A stretch of DNA of 64,000 nt from Streptomyces sp. CB02959 (GCF_002803155.1 NZ_NNBP01000024.1:1-64000); one strand, 5' to 3'. Positions 16,415 through 26,219 are shown, counted from the stretch's first letter. The notes: generated by a model not told the origin, from the letters alone. Program-made: numbers and translations.

Positions 16415-17104
16415 ATGAAGAACCCCAGCACCTCCCAGATCCCGGCGCCGATCGCGGCGCCGCCGATGCGGCCCGAGACGCCGATCGGAGCCGGCCCCGT
16501 CCCTCGGCGCCGCAACCGCTCCATGCTCGTCCTCGGCGTCCTAGTCACGCTCGTCGGGGTGTTGGGCACCAGCATGCTGGTGCGCAGCGCCGGCGACCGT
16601 ACGGACGTTTTGGCGGTGGCCCGGGAAGTGCCGGCCGGCCAGGAAATCACCCCGGAAGATCTGACCACCGCGGCCGTGGCAGACGACCCTGCCCTGCGGC
16701 CGGTGAAGGCGAGCGAGAGAGCCAGCGTGATCGGCCGCCGGGCGACTACGCCTCTGCACCCGGGCGAGTTGCTGACCGATGCCCAGGTGCACGGCGGCAA
16801 GACGTTGCCGGCCGACCAGGAGCTGGTGGCGGTGGAGGTGCAGCGCGGCGCTGCTCCGGTCGACGCGCTCGCGGCGGGCGACAAGGTGAAGATCGTGTCC
16901 ACGCCAGGCAAGGACGAGCCTGTCTCGACCTCGAAGAGCCAGAGCGCTCCTGATCAGATCGCAGCCCAGATCGTGAAGGTCGGCACCCCCAACGCTTCCG
17001 GCGCCGTCGTCGTCCAGGTGTCGGTCGCCTCCACGGACAGTTCCGTGCTGGCGGCGCGGGCCGCGACGGGCCGGGTGGCGATCGTGCTGGCTTCGAAGGG
17101 CTGA
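16415..17104 (+). CDS. SAF-domain protein, CpaB/RcpC-like pilus assembly
   Basis: A 229-aa protein with a disordered Pro-rich N-terminus, one membrane helix (MLVLGVLVTLVGVLGTSMLV, about 37-56) and a SAF domain (VAREVPAGQEITPEDLTTA... RRATTPLHPGELLTDAQV). A C-terminal part with DALAAGDKVKIVSTP follows. CpaB/RcpC proteins with this order act at the outer face of the membrane in Flp pilus assembly. It is the first canonical gene of the Tad operon and is separated from the TadZ-like gene by 2 bases. Confidence 0.88.
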   Translation: MKNPSTSQIPAPIAAPPMRPETPIGAGPVPRRRNRSMLVLGVLVTLVGVLGTSMLVRSAGDRTDVLAVAREVPAGQEITPEDLTTAAVADDPALRPVKASERASVIGRRATTPLHPGELLTDAQVHGGKTLPADQELVAVEVQRGAAPVDALAAGDKVKIVSTPGKDEPVSTSKSQSAPDQIAAQIVKVGTPNASGAVVVQVSVASTDSSVLAARAATGRVAIVLASKG

Positions 17105-17106
17105 TC

Positions 17107-17982
17107 ATGTCTGTGATTGCGCTCACCGGCGCGCATGCGAGCGGTGTGACCGTCTCGTCTCTCGCCCTGGCCCTGTCGGGGGCCCGCCCGTCGCTCCTGG
17201 CGGAGTGTGATGCGAAGGGTGGCAGCATCCGCACCGGCTACCGCATGGGCGAATGGGGCGGCGAGGTGGGCCTGTGGCACCTGGCTCAGGCCGACCGCGA
17301 GGGGAAGCTGCCGGAGGCGTTCGAGGCGCATCTGCGCCGTCTGGACACCAACGGCGCGCGACTGTGGCTGCCGGGGCTGACCGATCCGATGCAGGCGGCG
17401 GCGCTGGCCGACACGTGGGAGCCGTTGGGACTGCTGCTGCAGGCGATGGATCAGCACGCGGGCTACGACGTCGTGGTTGACGCGGGCCGGGTCGTGGTCG
17501 AGCAGGGCGCGGTGCATCCGTCGCTGTGCCCGCGGCCGTTGCTGCACCGCGCCGATCTGGTGCTGCTGGTCGTGCGGACCACGCTCACGTCGGTTGCGCA
17601 GACCCGCCCGGTGGCCCAGTTCCTCAAGTCGGAGCTGGAGCAGCGGGGCAGCGGCGCGGATGCGCTGCGGCTGCTGCTGGTGAAGGAGGGGGATGTGCCG
17701 GAGCACGAGATCACCCGGCGCCTGGAGGTGCCCGTGATCGGGTCGCTGCCGTGGGAGGAGAAGGCCGGGCGCCTGCTGACTCACGGCACGACGCGTCAGG
17801 TGAAGGCCGGGTCGATGCGGCTGTTCAAGCACGCCCGGCAGGCTGCTCACGCCGCGCAGGTCGATGCGAGCACGCGACGGCTGCGGATGCAGTTGCCGCC
17901 GCCGGCCGTGGCCTCGCCGGTCGTCGCAGGTGTCGTTCAGCGGCTGCTGGCCCCGCAGCAGGAAGTGAAGATCAGTGGCTGA
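17107..17982 (+). CDS. TadZ/CpaE-like ParA-family protein
   Basis: A 291-aa MinD/ParA-like protein. The P-loop position reads GAHASGVTVSSLALAL, lacking the Lys-Thr of a functional Walker A, so it is a degenerate ATPase as in many TadZ proteins. The ECDAKGGSIRTGY segment corresponds to the strand after helix 1, and DVVVDAGRV to the Walker B region. TadZ places the pilus machine at a cell site. It overlaps the tadA start by 8 bases. Confidence 0.88.
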   Translation: MSVIALTGAHASGVTVSSLALALSGARPSLLAECDAKGGSIRTGYRMGEWGGEVGLWHLAQADREGKLPEAFEAHLRRLDTNGARLWLPGLTDPMQAAALADTWEPLGLLLQAMDQHAGYDVVVDAGRVVVEQGAVHPSLCPRPLLHRADLVLLVVRTTLTSVAQTRPVAQFLKSELEQRGSGADALRLLLVKEGDVPEHEITRRLEVPVIGSLPWEEKAGRLLTHGTTRQVKAGSMRLFKHARQAAHAAQVDASTRRLRMQLPPPAVASPVVAGVVQRLLAPQQEVKISG

Positions 17983-19510
17983 CTCCAACGTCAACGGCGT
18001 CTCGGGTTCGGCGTTGTCGGGGATGCTCAAGGACGTCCTCGCCAAGCGCCCTCAGCAGCAATCCGCGCCGCCGTCCGCTCCTGCGGCCGGGCCGGGCCGC
18101 CAAGCCGGGCCGTCGGAGACGGAGTCGCTGGCGCAGACGCCTGGTGCGCTGCCGGTGTCGCGGGCGGTCATCCGTGCTCTGCAGGAGGCGGTCTCGCAGG
18201 ACCTGGTGAGCCGGGAGGAAGAGGCCACCGGCACGCTGTCGGCGGAGGACCGGCTGGAGCTGGCCCGTTCCCTGGTCGCCACGCGGGTCTCGGCATGGTC
18301 GGTGGAGCATGCCCGGACCAGCGCGCCGTTGTCCGCCGCGCAGTTGGAGACGGTGCGCCAAGCGATCATCAACGCCCTGTTCCGCGCGGGGCCGTTGCAG
18401 CAGTACCTCGATGACGACGGTGTGGAGAACATCGTCGTCGACGGGTCGCGGGTGGACGTGGAGTATTTCGACCGCCCCACGCAGCGGGTCGACCCGGTTG
18501 CCGACGACGACGAAAGTCTGATCGCGCTCATCAACCGGCTGGCTGCCCGGTCCGGTCACGGCGACCGGGTGCTGAATCCGGCGAGCCCCATGATCAACTT
18601 CCGGTTGCCGGACCGCTCTCGTGTCGCGGCGACGCTGCTGACCACGCACCCGACCGTGGTCATCCGTCGTCACCGTGTGATGAGGGCCGAGCTGGAGGAT
18701 CTGGTGCGGTGGGGCACTCTCAGCCCGTCTATGTCGGCGTTCCTGCACGCGCTGGTCATGGCCCGGCAGACGATCCTGGTCGCTGGGGACATGAGCGTCG
18801 GCAAGACCTCCTTGCTGCGGGCGCTGGTGCGTAAGGTCCCGGTGGGCGAGCGCGTCATCACTCTGGAGACCGACCGCGAACTCTTCCTGGACGGCGACCC
18901 GGACATCGCCGCGCACGTGATGGCGATGGAGGAGCGTGTCTCCAACGGTGAGATCGGGCGGGACGGGCGGGAGACCGGCCGGGTCACGATCGCCGATATG
19001 TACCCGCACACCCAGCGGATGTCGGCGAACCGCGTGGTGGTCGGCGAGGTGCGCTCCAGTGAGGTGGTGCCGATGCTCAATGCGATGAGCTCCGGCGGCC
19101 GCGGTTCGATGTGCACGCTGCACGCCGCCTACCCCCGGCTGGTGCTGCCCCGGCTGGTGCAGCTGTGCCAGTCGGCCGGTATGGACGTCGACAGTATCCA
19201 GCAGCTCGTCGCCAACGCCGTCAACTTCGTGGTGTTCATCCGGCAGACCGACCAGACGCCGATCGGCGGCCGCCGCCACCGCTACGTCTCCCACATCCTC
19301 CAGGTGAGTCCCGGCGAGGGCGGCAAGCCCGCATTCTCCGAGGTGTTCGCACCGGCCGGAAACGGCGACCCGCGCGGTGTGCCGAAGCTTCCCCCGAGCG
19401 GGGAGGCCCGAGAAGAGCTGGACAACGTGGGCTTCGCCCGGAGCTGGCTGACCGATCCGCAGTACGGCCGGTGGCCCACGGCGATGGATCTGATCAGGAG
19501 GGCGGCATGA
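17975..19510 (+). CDS. tadA: TadA/CpaF secretion ATPase
   Basis: A 511-aa type II/IV secretion ATPase (GTG start). After a disordered first ~55 residues it has the CpaF N-terminal domain, the VENIVVDGSRVDVEYF segment and a RecA-like core with Walker A AGDMSVGKTSLLRAL, an Asp box (VITLETDRELFL) and Walker-B/His-box region (NRVVVGEVRSSEVVPMLNAMSSGGRGSMCTLHA split over two motifs). It powers pilin extrusion or retraction and interacts with TadB/TadC. Overlaps with both neighbours indicate tight coupling. Confidence 0.95.
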   Translation: MADSNVNGVSGSALSGMLKDVLAKRPQQQSAPPSAPAAGPGRQAGPSETESLAQTPGALPVSRAVIRALQEAVSQDLVSREEEATGTLSAEDRLELARSLVATRVSAWSVEHARTSAPLSAAQLETVRQAIINALFRAGPLQQYLDDDGVENIVVDGSRVDVEYFDRPTQRVDPVADDDESLIALINRLAARSGHGDRVLNPASPMINFRLPDRSRVAATLLTTHPTVVIRRHRVMRAELEDLVRWGTLSPSMSAFLHALVMARQTILVAGDMSVGKTSLLRALVRKVPVGERVITLETDRELFLDGDPDIAAHVMAMEERVSNGEIGRDGRETGRVTIADMYPHTQRMSANRVVVGEVRSSEVVPMLNAMSSGGRGSMCTLHAAYPRLVLPRLVQLCQSAGMDVDSIQQLVANAVNFVVFIRQTDQTPIGGRRHRYVSHILQVSPGEGGKPAFSEVFAPAGNGDPRGVPKLPPSGEAREELDNVGFARSWLTDPQYGRWPTAMDLIRRAA

Positions 19511-20424
19511 GTCTGGGACAGCTGGGCCTGCTCGGTGCCTTGTGCGGCCTGCTCGTGGTCGCCGGAATCATCCTGGCCGTACGGTCCTTCCGCCCGGTCC
19601 CCGCGGACCGGGCCGCTGCACCGCGGCGGTGGACGGGGCTGTGGGAGCGGGTCTGTGACGCTCTGCCAGGACCGTGGGCCGCGGCCTACCGGTGGATTCT
19701 GGTAGTGGCTGGTGGCGCGGCGCTGGTGATGTGGGTCTGGACGGCGAGGCCGGTGCAGGGGCTGCTGGCGGCCGCGGTGGTCGCCGGGGCGCCGTGGATC
19801 TGGCACCCGGCGGGTACCTCCACCCGCCGCATCGAGCGCCTGGAGGCGCTCTCGGCGTGGCTGCAGCATCTGGCCGGTGCGCACGTCGTCGGGCACACCC
19901 TGGAGGCTGCGATCAGCGGCGCGATGCGACAGGTCCCCGCCCCCATCATGGAGCCGGTGCGGGTGCTGGAGGCGCGGCTGCGGATGGGCGTCGACAAGGA
20001 GGACGCTTTCCGGGCGTTCGCCGACGACCTGGATGACGGCGCCGTCGACAACGTCGTGCTCGTCTTCCTCACCCACATCCGTGACCGGGGCCAGGGCATG
20101 GTCGAAACCCTTCAGGCCCTGTCCGATCTCACGGCCAAGGAGGCTGCCGCGCTGCGCACCGTGGACGCCGAACGTCAAAAGATCCGCACCCAGACCCGGT
20201 GGGTGGCCATCATCGTGCTGGGTCTGGCCTGGCTGATGGGCAGCAACTTCGGGGAGGTGTGGGCCACGTTCGGCGGGCAGATGTGGCTGCTCGCCATGGG
20301 GGCCGTCTTCGTGGGGGCGATGGTGTGGCTGCGCCGACTGTCCGTGATCAAGCCCGCTCCCCGTCTCTTGCACCCACGATCCGGTAGCGCCGGCTCGGTC
20401 GCCGTGGCGGGGGGTGCCTCGTGA
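19507..20424 (+). CDS. tadB: TadB-like pilus inner-membrane platform protein
   Basis: A 305-aa type II secretion F-domain protein. The start at 19507 overlaps the tadA stop (ATGA). Membrane helices lie near residues 8-28, 60-100, 235-255 and 262-282. The cytoplasmic T2SSF region between includes EALSAWLQHLAGAHVVGHTLEAAI and DLTAKEAAALRTVDAERQKIRTQTR, typical of TadB. It forms the membrane platform with TadC. Confidence 0.92.
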   Translation: MSLGQLGLLGALCGLLVVAGIILAVRSFRPVPADRAAAPRRWTGLWERVCDALPGPWAAAYRWILVVAGGAALVMWVWTARPVQGLLAAAVVAGAPWIWHPAGTSTRRIERLEALSAWLQHLAGAHVVGHTLEAAISGAMRQVPAPIMEPVRVLEARLRMGVDKEDAFRAFADDLDDGAVDNVVLVFLTHIRDRGQGMVETLQALSDLTAKEAAALRTVDAERQKIRTQTRWVAIIVLGLAWLMGSNFGEVWATFGGQMWLLAMGAVFVGAMVWLRRLSVIKPAPRLLHPRSGSAGSVAVAGGAS

Positions 20425-21323
20425 TCTCCCTGTCGGGCGTCGTCTACGGCGCGATGATCGGCGGCGGTGCGTTCCTCGTGGTGCGTGAACTGCTGCCGGG
20501 CCGACCGGACTTGGGCAGTGTGCTGGACCGTCTGGAGAACACCGTCCCGCCCGCGTCGTCGGCGGCCTCGGTGAGGGGAGGGTCCAAAGGCACGGTGCTG
20601 ACCGAGCAGGTGGGTGCCCGCTTCCTGGCCTCTGCCGGTGGTCGGCTGTCGGTGCCGCGCCAGGACCTGGACCTGCTGGGGATCTCAGCGGCCAAGCATG
20701 TCGGCGACAAGATCGTTGGTGCGGTTGGCGGTTTCGCGCTGCCGCAGATGGCCCTCGCGCTGATGGCTGCGGCCGGTGTCCATCTGCCGTTCGTCCTACC
20801 GCTGTTCGTCTCGTTGCTCTTCGCCGCCATGATGTGGGTCTCGGCGGACACCAACGTCCGCAGCAAGGCGACCAAGCTGCGGCTGGAGTACCGCTACGCG
20901 GTGGCATCCCTGATGGAGCGAGCCCGGCTGCAGCGCGGTGCGCACGCCGCGGCGGAGAAGGCACTGTACGAGACGGCGGCGGTCGGCGACGGCCGGGTCT
21001 ACGTACGGATCCGGGCCGCCCTGGAGCGCGCCAAGCTCTCGGGGACACCGCCCTGGGACGCTCTCAAGGCGTTGTCCGAGCAGCTGGACGTGCCCGAACT
21101 GGCAGGTCCGGCCGACACCTTCGCTCATGCCGGAGCGGAAGGCGCGAACATCATGGCCGCGCTGGAAAACCAGTCCAAAACGCTCCGCAACCGCCTGCAG
21201 ACCGACATCCAGGCCGAGGCCAACGCCGACTCCGAGAAGTCGATCGTGCCGGGCACGCTGCTGTTCGTCGCGCTGATCGCCACGCTCGGATACCCGCTCT
21301 TCCAGACCGTCCTGGCCAGCTGA
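20421..21323 (+). CDS. tadC: TadC-like pilus inner-membrane platform protein
   Basis: A 300-aa paralogue of TadB with a GTG start overlapping the tadB stop. It has an N-terminal helix, a central hydrophobic pair (about 98-140), the cytoplasmic T2SSF part (EYRYAVASLMERARLQRGAHAAAEKAL; TLRNRLQTDIQAEANADSEKS) and a terminal helix (GTLLFVALIATLGYPLF). Order and lengths fit actinobacterial Tad loci. Confidence 0.92.
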   Translation: MISLSGVVYGAMIGGGAFLVVRELLPGRPDLGSVLDRLENTVPPASSAASVRGGSKGTVLTEQVGARFLASAGGRLSVPRQDLDLLGISAAKHVGDKIVGAVGGFALPQMALALMAAAGVHLPFVLPLFVSLLFAAMMWVSADTNVRSKATKLRLEYRYAVASLMERARLQRGAHAAAEKALYETAAVGDGRVYVRIRAALERAKLSGTPPWDALKALSEQLDVPELAGPADTFAHAGAEGANIMAALENQSKTLRNRLQTDIQAEANADSEKSIVPGTLLFVALIATLGYPLFQTVLAS

Positions 21324-21358
21324 GCCAGAGGCGCCAGAAGTTCCGAAAGGGGAATCTC

Positions 21359-21559
21359 ATGAAGTCCACCCGTCGCAGCCTCGCCACCCGCCTGCACACC
21401 GGAGTGCTGCGGATGCTCGACGACCGAAGCGAGGCCGGCCTGGAGACGCTGGAGAAGCTCATCCTGGGCGCGGTCATCATCGGCGCCGCCTCCGCCTTCG
21501 CGCTCGCCTTCAACGGCAAGTTCGACAGCCTGCTTAACGCCTTCAAGAGCGCCTTCTGA
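21359..21559 (+). CDS. Flp-like pilin
   Basis: A 66-aa protein with the form of a Flp prepilin: a positively charged leader, EAGLETLEKLILGAVIIGAASAFALA with a Glu five residues after the likely cleavage region, and a short hydrophilic tail (FNGKFDSLLNAFKSAF). The leader is long for Flp. GAAAGGGG lies 8-15 bases upstream of the ATG. It would be processed by the prepilin peptidase at 26.2-26.9 kb. Confidence 0.88.
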   Translation: MKSTRRSLATRLHTGVLRMLDDRSEAGLETLEKLILGAVIIGAASAFALAFNGKFDSLLNAFKSAF

Positions 21560-21560
21560 C

Positions 21561-21977
21561 ATGCCCGAAGCGGGGAGCCGCCGATGGCGGCGCATACGGG
21601 CGCGCCTTGCGGACGACGCCGGGATCGGGACGCTGGAATTCACCATCCTCGCGCCGGTCATCGCGCTCGTGCTGTGCACCGGATTGCAGCTGGGCATGTG
21701 GTACCTGGCGCAGGAAGCGGCGCTGACCGCGGCGCGCAAGGCCGCCACCGCCGGCGCTGCCTACCAGTCCTCCCCCGCCGACGGCACCTCCCGGGCCCGG
21801 AACTGGCTCGCCGGCATTCACGTGCTCAAGGACGCCTCGGTGTCCTCGGCCGGATCGACCGCCGACCGGGTCCGTGTGACCGTCACCGGGCACGGCGTCT
21901 CCCTGGTACCGGGCTGGACGCCGAAGGTGTCCAAGAGCGCCGAAGTGCCCGTCGAACGCTTCGACGTGGGGCCATGA
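21561..21977 (+). CDS. TadE-like pseudopilin (first)
   Basis: A 138-aa protein with a basic N-terminus, then GIGTLEFTILAPVIALVLCTGLQLGMWYLAQEAAL (about 21-55), the TadE motif with a conserved Glu at the head of the hydrophobic helix. The rest is an extracytoplasmic domain with AARKAATAGA, typical of minor pilins. It starts 1 base after the Flp stop. Probably a minor pilus component matured by TadV. Confidence 0.9.
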   Translation: MPEAGSRRWRRIRARLADDAGIGTLEFTILAPVIALVLCTGLQLGMWYLAQEAALTAARKAATAGAAYQSSPADGTSRARNWLAGIHVLKDASVSSAGSTADRVRVTVTGHGVSLVPGWTPKVSKSAEVPVERFDVGP

Positions 21978-21978
21978 C

Positions 21979-22431
21979 ATGAGGACAACAAACGTGCTGC
22001 GCAGCCGGTGGTGGCGGGATGACCGGGGCTCCTACACGCTGGAGACGCTGATCTGTGTGGCGGTGCTGATCCCGTTCCTGGGGCTGCTGGCCGCCTACGG
22101 CCTGGCCGGGCTGTTCGACAACTCCGTCGACAACGCCGCCAACTCCGCTGCCCGAGCCGCCTCCCAGGCCACCGACGCCGACACCGCGCAGGCCCGCGGC
22201 CGCGCCGCCGCCGAAGCCGCCCTGCGGCAGGACGACCGCAACTGCACCAGCCGCACCATCGACATCGACACCAGCGCGTTCGCCTCACCGCCCGGTCAGG
22301 CAGCGAGCGTGACGGTGACGGTCACCTGCACCATCCCGCTGGCCCAGCTGTCCGTCCCGGGCCTGCCCGGCTCGAAGACCTTGAGGGCCACCGCCATCAG
22401 CACCGTCGACCAGTACGCCGACCGGGGATAG
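21979..22431 (+). CDS. TadE-like pseudopilin (second)
   Basis: A 150-aa protein with RDDRGSYTLETLICVAVLIPFLGLLAAYG, the second TadE-type helix of this operon, followed by NSVDNAANSAARAASQATDADTAQ. Two Cys in the C-terminal domain (NCTSR, VTCTIP) could form a disulfide. It begins one base after the previous stop. Probably a minor pilin. Confidence 0.88.
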   Translation: MRTTNVLRSRWWRDDRGSYTLETLICVAVLIPFLGLLAAYGLAGLFDNSVDNAANSAARAASQATDADTAQARGRAAAEAALRQDDRNCTSRTIDIDTSAFASPPGQAASVTVTVTCTIPLAQLSVPGLPGSKTLRATAISTVDQYADRG

Positions 22432-22435
22432 CCAC

Positions 22436-22885
22436 ATGCCACGCCTCCTTGCCCGCCTCCGCGGCGCGCTGCACGACCCCGAGGCCGAGCGCGGCTCGGC
22501 CACCTTCTTCTGGGTCATCGCCGCCGGCCTGTTCTTGAGCGTGCTCGCGCTCGTCGTTGACGGCGGCGGGCAGTTGAAGGCGTCCGCGCACGCCGACGAC
22601 GTCGCCAACGCCGCGGCGCGGGCCGGCGGACAGCAGATCGACGCCGGTCAGGCGATCCCCGGCGGCCAGGTCGTCGTCGACCCCGACGCCGCCGCCTCCG
22701 TCGCCCGGTCCTTCCTCCAGCAGGCCGGTGTCGAGGGCAGCGTCACCATCGAGGGCGGCGGCCGCCGCCTGGTCGTGACCGTCCACGACACCTACCGCTG
22801 CCTGATGCTCGCCGCTCTCGGGCGCCCCACCCTGTCCGTCACCGGACACGGCTCCGCGCAGCTCGTTGAAAAGGTCGGAGGCTGA
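22436..22885 (+). CDS. TadG-like/pilus assembly protein
   Basis: A 149-aa protein with EAERGSATFFWVIAAGLFLSVLALVVDGGGQLKASAHADDVANAAARAGGQ split across the helix and its exit: the Rv3654c/TadG-like N-terminal pattern of actinobacterial Tad clusters. The VDGGGQLKA motif after the helix is diagnostic. It completes the pseudopilin set and is followed 4 bases later by the LysM-BTAD gene. Confidence 0.88.
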   Translation: MPRLLARLRGALHDPEAERGSATFFWVIAAGLFLSVLALVVDGGGQLKASAHADDVANAAARAGGQQIDAGQAIPGGQVVVDPDAAASVARSFLQQAGVEGSVTIEGGGRRLVVTVHDTYRCLMLAALGRPTLSVTGHGSAQLVEKVGG

Positions 22886-22889
22886 CCTG

Positions 22890-25800
22890 ATGTCCCATCC
22901 CCCTCGCCGCCTCTGGCCGCTGACCTTCGTTCGCTTCCTGGGCAGCCTGGCCGCCCTGGCTGTGCTCGTAGTGGGGCTGCCGATCGCCCTGCTGCAGGTG
23001 GGCACCCTGCCGTCCGGCATGCCGACGCCCGGCGCGATCGGCGAGGCGCTGACGGCACCGGACGACAGCGGCCAGGCGCTGTTCACCCTCCTCACGCTCA
23101 TCTGCTGGGTGCTGTGGGCGTGGTTCGTAGTCTCGGTGGTGGTGGAGACCGTGGCACTGCTGCGGCATCGCAGTGCGCCGCGAGTGCGGGCGCTGGCCGC
23201 GCCGCAGCGGCTGGCCGCCGTCCTGTTGGGCGGGTTGTTGGTGCTGCCGCCGGCCACCGCGCTGGCGGCGACTCCGGCCACCGCCGCTCCCGCAGCGACC
23301 GCAGTGCACGTGCCCTCCGCCCCGCAGACCCCAGTGAGCGCACAGCAACAGTCCGACGCGCACGACGGGCCGACGCATGTCGTCGGCGCCACCGGCGAGA
23401 CCGTCTGGGACATCGCCGAGCACTTCCTGGGCGATGGCCGCCGGCACGCCGAGCTGCGCACGCTGAATCCGCACCTGCCGCAGACCTCCACCCTGCCCGC
23501 CGGCACCGTCGTCCGCCTGCCCCACGACGCGCGCCCCGCTGCCGACCGGGGCCACGACCACGCCCAGGCTGGGGTGAGCCCGCAGACGGAGCGCACCAGC
23601 GCCGCTGACGGGTCGGAGTCGAAGGCGTCCCAGTACGCGGTCGTCCCGGGAGACTCCCTCAGCCTCATCGCCCAGAAGGAGACGGGCGACGCCGACCGGT
23701 GGCGCGAGATCTACCGCGCGAATCGCGACGAGATCCGCGATCCGGACCTGATCTATCCCGGGCAGCACCTCACCCTGCCCCAGCAGGCATCCGCCCCTGC
23801 CCCGGCCCCGCCCAAAGACCGAGGCCAGGACCAGGGCCAGGACCGCGGCAGTCACGAGCACGCCCAGGCGCCGCACGGTCAGACCGCTCACCCGCAGCAG
23901 GACGACCACCAAGCCGCGCCCCAGGAACGCGACCAGACGCGCGAGCACGACGCTTCGGGCGGCGGGCCGGCCCCGCACGTCTCTCCCCCGGTCCCCCAGA
24001 CCGCGCAGCCGTCGGCCCGGCCTGCTCCGATGCCCAGCCGATCCACCGGCTCCGCTGCCGACTCGATCCCCGCGGCCTCGGCAGAGGGGGTCAGCACCAC
24101 GACGGTGGCCGCGATCGGCGGTGGGGTCCTGGCCGCCGCTTTGCTGTCCACCCTCGCAACCCGCCGCACCCTCCAGCAGCGCCGACGGCACCGCGGCCGC
24201 CGCATCGCCCTGCCCGAGGATGGCCCGGCCGCCACCGAGCAGAACCTGCGCGCCGCCGAGGCCGCACTGGACACCACCATGCTCGACGGAGCACTGCGCA
24301 CGGCTGCGGTGCACCTCGCCAAGGCCAGCCGCGAACTGCCGGCGCTATCCGCAGCGGTGATCAGCCCCACCGAGATCGTGCTGCACCTGACCAGCCCGGC
24401 GGAGCCCGTGGCCCCGTTCACCACAACCGACGACGCCCAGCAGCGCTGGATCTGCCCGACGCGCGGGGGTGACCTGCTGCCCCAGGAGCAGAACGACGAC
24501 GTCGACTCCCCGTTCCCGGCGCTGGCCTCCCTCGGCTGGGACGAACACGGCCACCTGATCCTGATCGACCTGGAGAACGTCGGCCACCTCCACCTGACCG
24601 GCACCGACCGGCACCGCGTGCTGCGCACCCTGGCCCTGGAGCTGGCCGCCAGCGAGTTCGCCGACCACCTCACCGTCTCCCCCACCGCAGACAGCGCGCC
24701 CGGCCTACATGAGGAGTTGCCCGAGCGGGTCAGCGACCACACCGACTTCTCAGCGGCCGCGCACGCCCTGCGAGCGCATCACGCCGAGCAGCAGCGAGCC
24801 CTGTCCGTCCTGGAGGCGGACAGCCTGCACCGCGCCCGCACCGGGGTGGACACCGCCGCCGCCTGGAACCCCCACATCGTGCTCGGCGACCTCGACGACG
24901 CCGCCGACGCCGACACTGCGCTGCTGCAGCAGGTCCTCGCGCAGCACCCGCGATCCGCGACCGTCCTGGTGACCGCGGGCGCCGAGGCGGACGCTGCTCC
25001 GGCCAGCGCGTGGGTGGTGCACGCCGACACCGAGGCCGGGCCTGTCCCCCTGCTCCTGCCGGGTACGCAGGTGGAGGTCTGGTGCCGCGTGCAGGCGCTC
25101 AGCGACGAGGACTACGGATACGCGCTGGAGGTGCTGGCCACCACCCGCAGCGACGACGTCCCCGCCCCGCATCCCATCGCCACTCCCCCCAAGGCCGTTC
25201 CCGCGCCGCAGCCCGAGGAGACCGCCCCTGCCCCCGCGGCTTCCGCGGCATCAGAGCAGGTGGGTCCGGCCCAGGTGCCGAGCCTGATGGCCCAGTTCGC
25301 CGTCTACGAAGACAACCAGGACGCGCCCGAAGAGCAACAGCCAGCAGCCATTGCTCCCGAGCAACCCGCCGGCCGTGAAGACGACGAGGACGCCAAGGCA
25401 TCGCGTCCTTCGACGCTGCCGGACGCGCGACCTGCCAACGGCCACGCGCCCGAGCAGGCGCCGGAGGATGTGTCCGCCGACGGGCCGGTGGTACTGGTGC
25501 TGGGCCCAGTGGACATCGACGGGCCGCGAGGCACCGTCGAGTCCAAGCGGCGGCGTCTGTGCACGGAGCTGGCGGCGTGGCTAGTGCTGCGCCCCGGCCT
25601 GGACCACCACGCCCTGGACGAGGCGATGTGGCCGGGCCGTGAGCCCACCCGCAACTCCCGCAACACCCTCGTCAGCTACCTGCGGACCTGGCTGGGCTCC
25701 GACGACGACGGAAATCTCTACTTCCCGCGGATCGCCACCACGAACGATGCCCGCTACGCCCTCGCACCCACCGTCGACTCCGACTGGCACCAGTTCCAGC

Positions 25801-26219
25801 GCCTGACCTCCGCAGCCGCCCAGAGCTCTGCCCCGCAGGCCGCCGCCCAGCTGCGCGGCGCGCTCGAACTCGTCCGCGGTCGGCCGTTCTCCAGCGTCAA
25901 CCGCCGCCGCTACGCCTGGGCCGAGCACCAGGCCCAGGACATGATCTCCGCGATCGTGGATGCCGCCGCCGACCTGGCCGAGCACTGCCTGGCCCTCGGC
26001 GACGCCCGCGGCGCCCTGTGGGCTGCGACCAAGGGGTTGGACGCAGCTCCCGAGATGGAAACCCTCTACCGCATCGTGTTCCGCGCCTACGCCGCCCTCG
26101 GTGATTACGACGAGTTGGAGCGTGCCGCGCAAAAACTCGACACCCTCAACATGGAGCTGGAGGTCGACATGGAGGAGGCCACCGCCGCCCTCCTGGCCCA
26201 GCTCAGCAAGTCAGCCTGA
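22890..26219 (+). CDS. LysM-BTAD membrane protein of the Tad operon
   Basis: A 1109-aa mosaic. The ATG at 22890 follows the TadG stop. There are hydrophobic helices at about 10-32, 65-92 and 105-128, LysM domains at about 162-212 (TVWDIAEHFLGDG) and 249-297 (DSLSLIAQKETGDADRW), a long Pro/Gln/His-rich linker, another membrane helix at about 403-425, then a cytoplasmic region ending in an OmpR-like winged helix and BTAD (about 868-1105; KRRRLCTELAAWLVLRPG, RNTLVSYLRTWLGSD). It could couple peptidoglycan binding outside to transcriptional or assembly control inside. Such proteins recur beside streptomycete Tad genes; the mechanism is unknown. Confidence 0.9.
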   Translation: MSHPPRRLWPLTFVRFLGSLAALAVLVVGLPIALLQVGTLPSGMPTPGAIGEALTAPDDSGQALFTLLTLICWVLWAWFVVSVVVETVALLRHRSAPRVRALAAPQRLAAVLLGGLLVLPPATALAATPATAAPAATAVHVPSAPQTPVSAQQQSDAHDGPTHVVGATGETVWDIAEHFLGDGRRHAELRTLNPHLPQTSTLPAGTVVRLPHDARPAADRGHDHAQAGVSPQTERTSAADGSESKASQYAVVPGDSLSLIAQKETGDADRWREIYRANRDEIRDPDLIYPGQHLTLPQQASAPAPAPPKDRGQDQGQDRGSHEHAQAPHGQTAHPQQDDHQAAPQERDQTREHDASGGGPAPHVSPPVPQTAQPSARPAPMPSRSTGSAADSIPAASAEGVSTTTVAAIGGGVLAAALLSTLATRRTLQQRRRHRGRRIALPEDGPAATEQNLRAAEAALDTTMLDGALRTAAVHLAKASRELPALSAAVISPTEIVLHLTSPAEPVAPFTTTDDAQQRWICPTRGGDLLPQEQNDDVDSPFPALASLGWDEHGHLILIDLENVGHLHLTGTDRHRVLRTLALELAASEFADHLTVSPTADSAPGLHEELPERVSDHTDFSAAAHALRAHHAEQQRALSVLEADSLHRARTGVDTAAAWNPHIVLGDLDDAADADTALLQQVLAQHPRSATVLVTAGAEADAAPASAWVVHADTEAGPVPLLLPGTQVEVWCRVQALSDEDYGYALEVLATTRSDDVPAPHPIATPPKAVPAPQPEETAPAPAASAASEQVGPAQVPSLMAQFAVYEDNQDAPEEQQPAAIAPEQPAGREDDEDAKASRPSTLPDARPANGHAPEQAPEDVSADGPVVLVLGPVDIDGPRGTVESKRRRLCTELAAWLVLRPGLDHHALDEAMWPGREPTRNSRNTLVSYLRTWLGSDDDGNLYFPRIATTNDARYALAPTVDSDWHQFQRLTSAAAQSSAPQAAAQLRGALELVRGRPFSSVNRRRYAWAEHQAQDMISAIVDAAADLAEHCLALGDARGALWAATKGLDAAPEMETLYRIVFRAYAALGDYDELERAAQKLDTLNMELEVDMEEATAALLAQLSKSA

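Noticed and set aside
17972..19294. 440-codon leftward frame opposite tadA
   Set aside because: His/Arg/Gln-rich shadow of the well-supported TadA gene.
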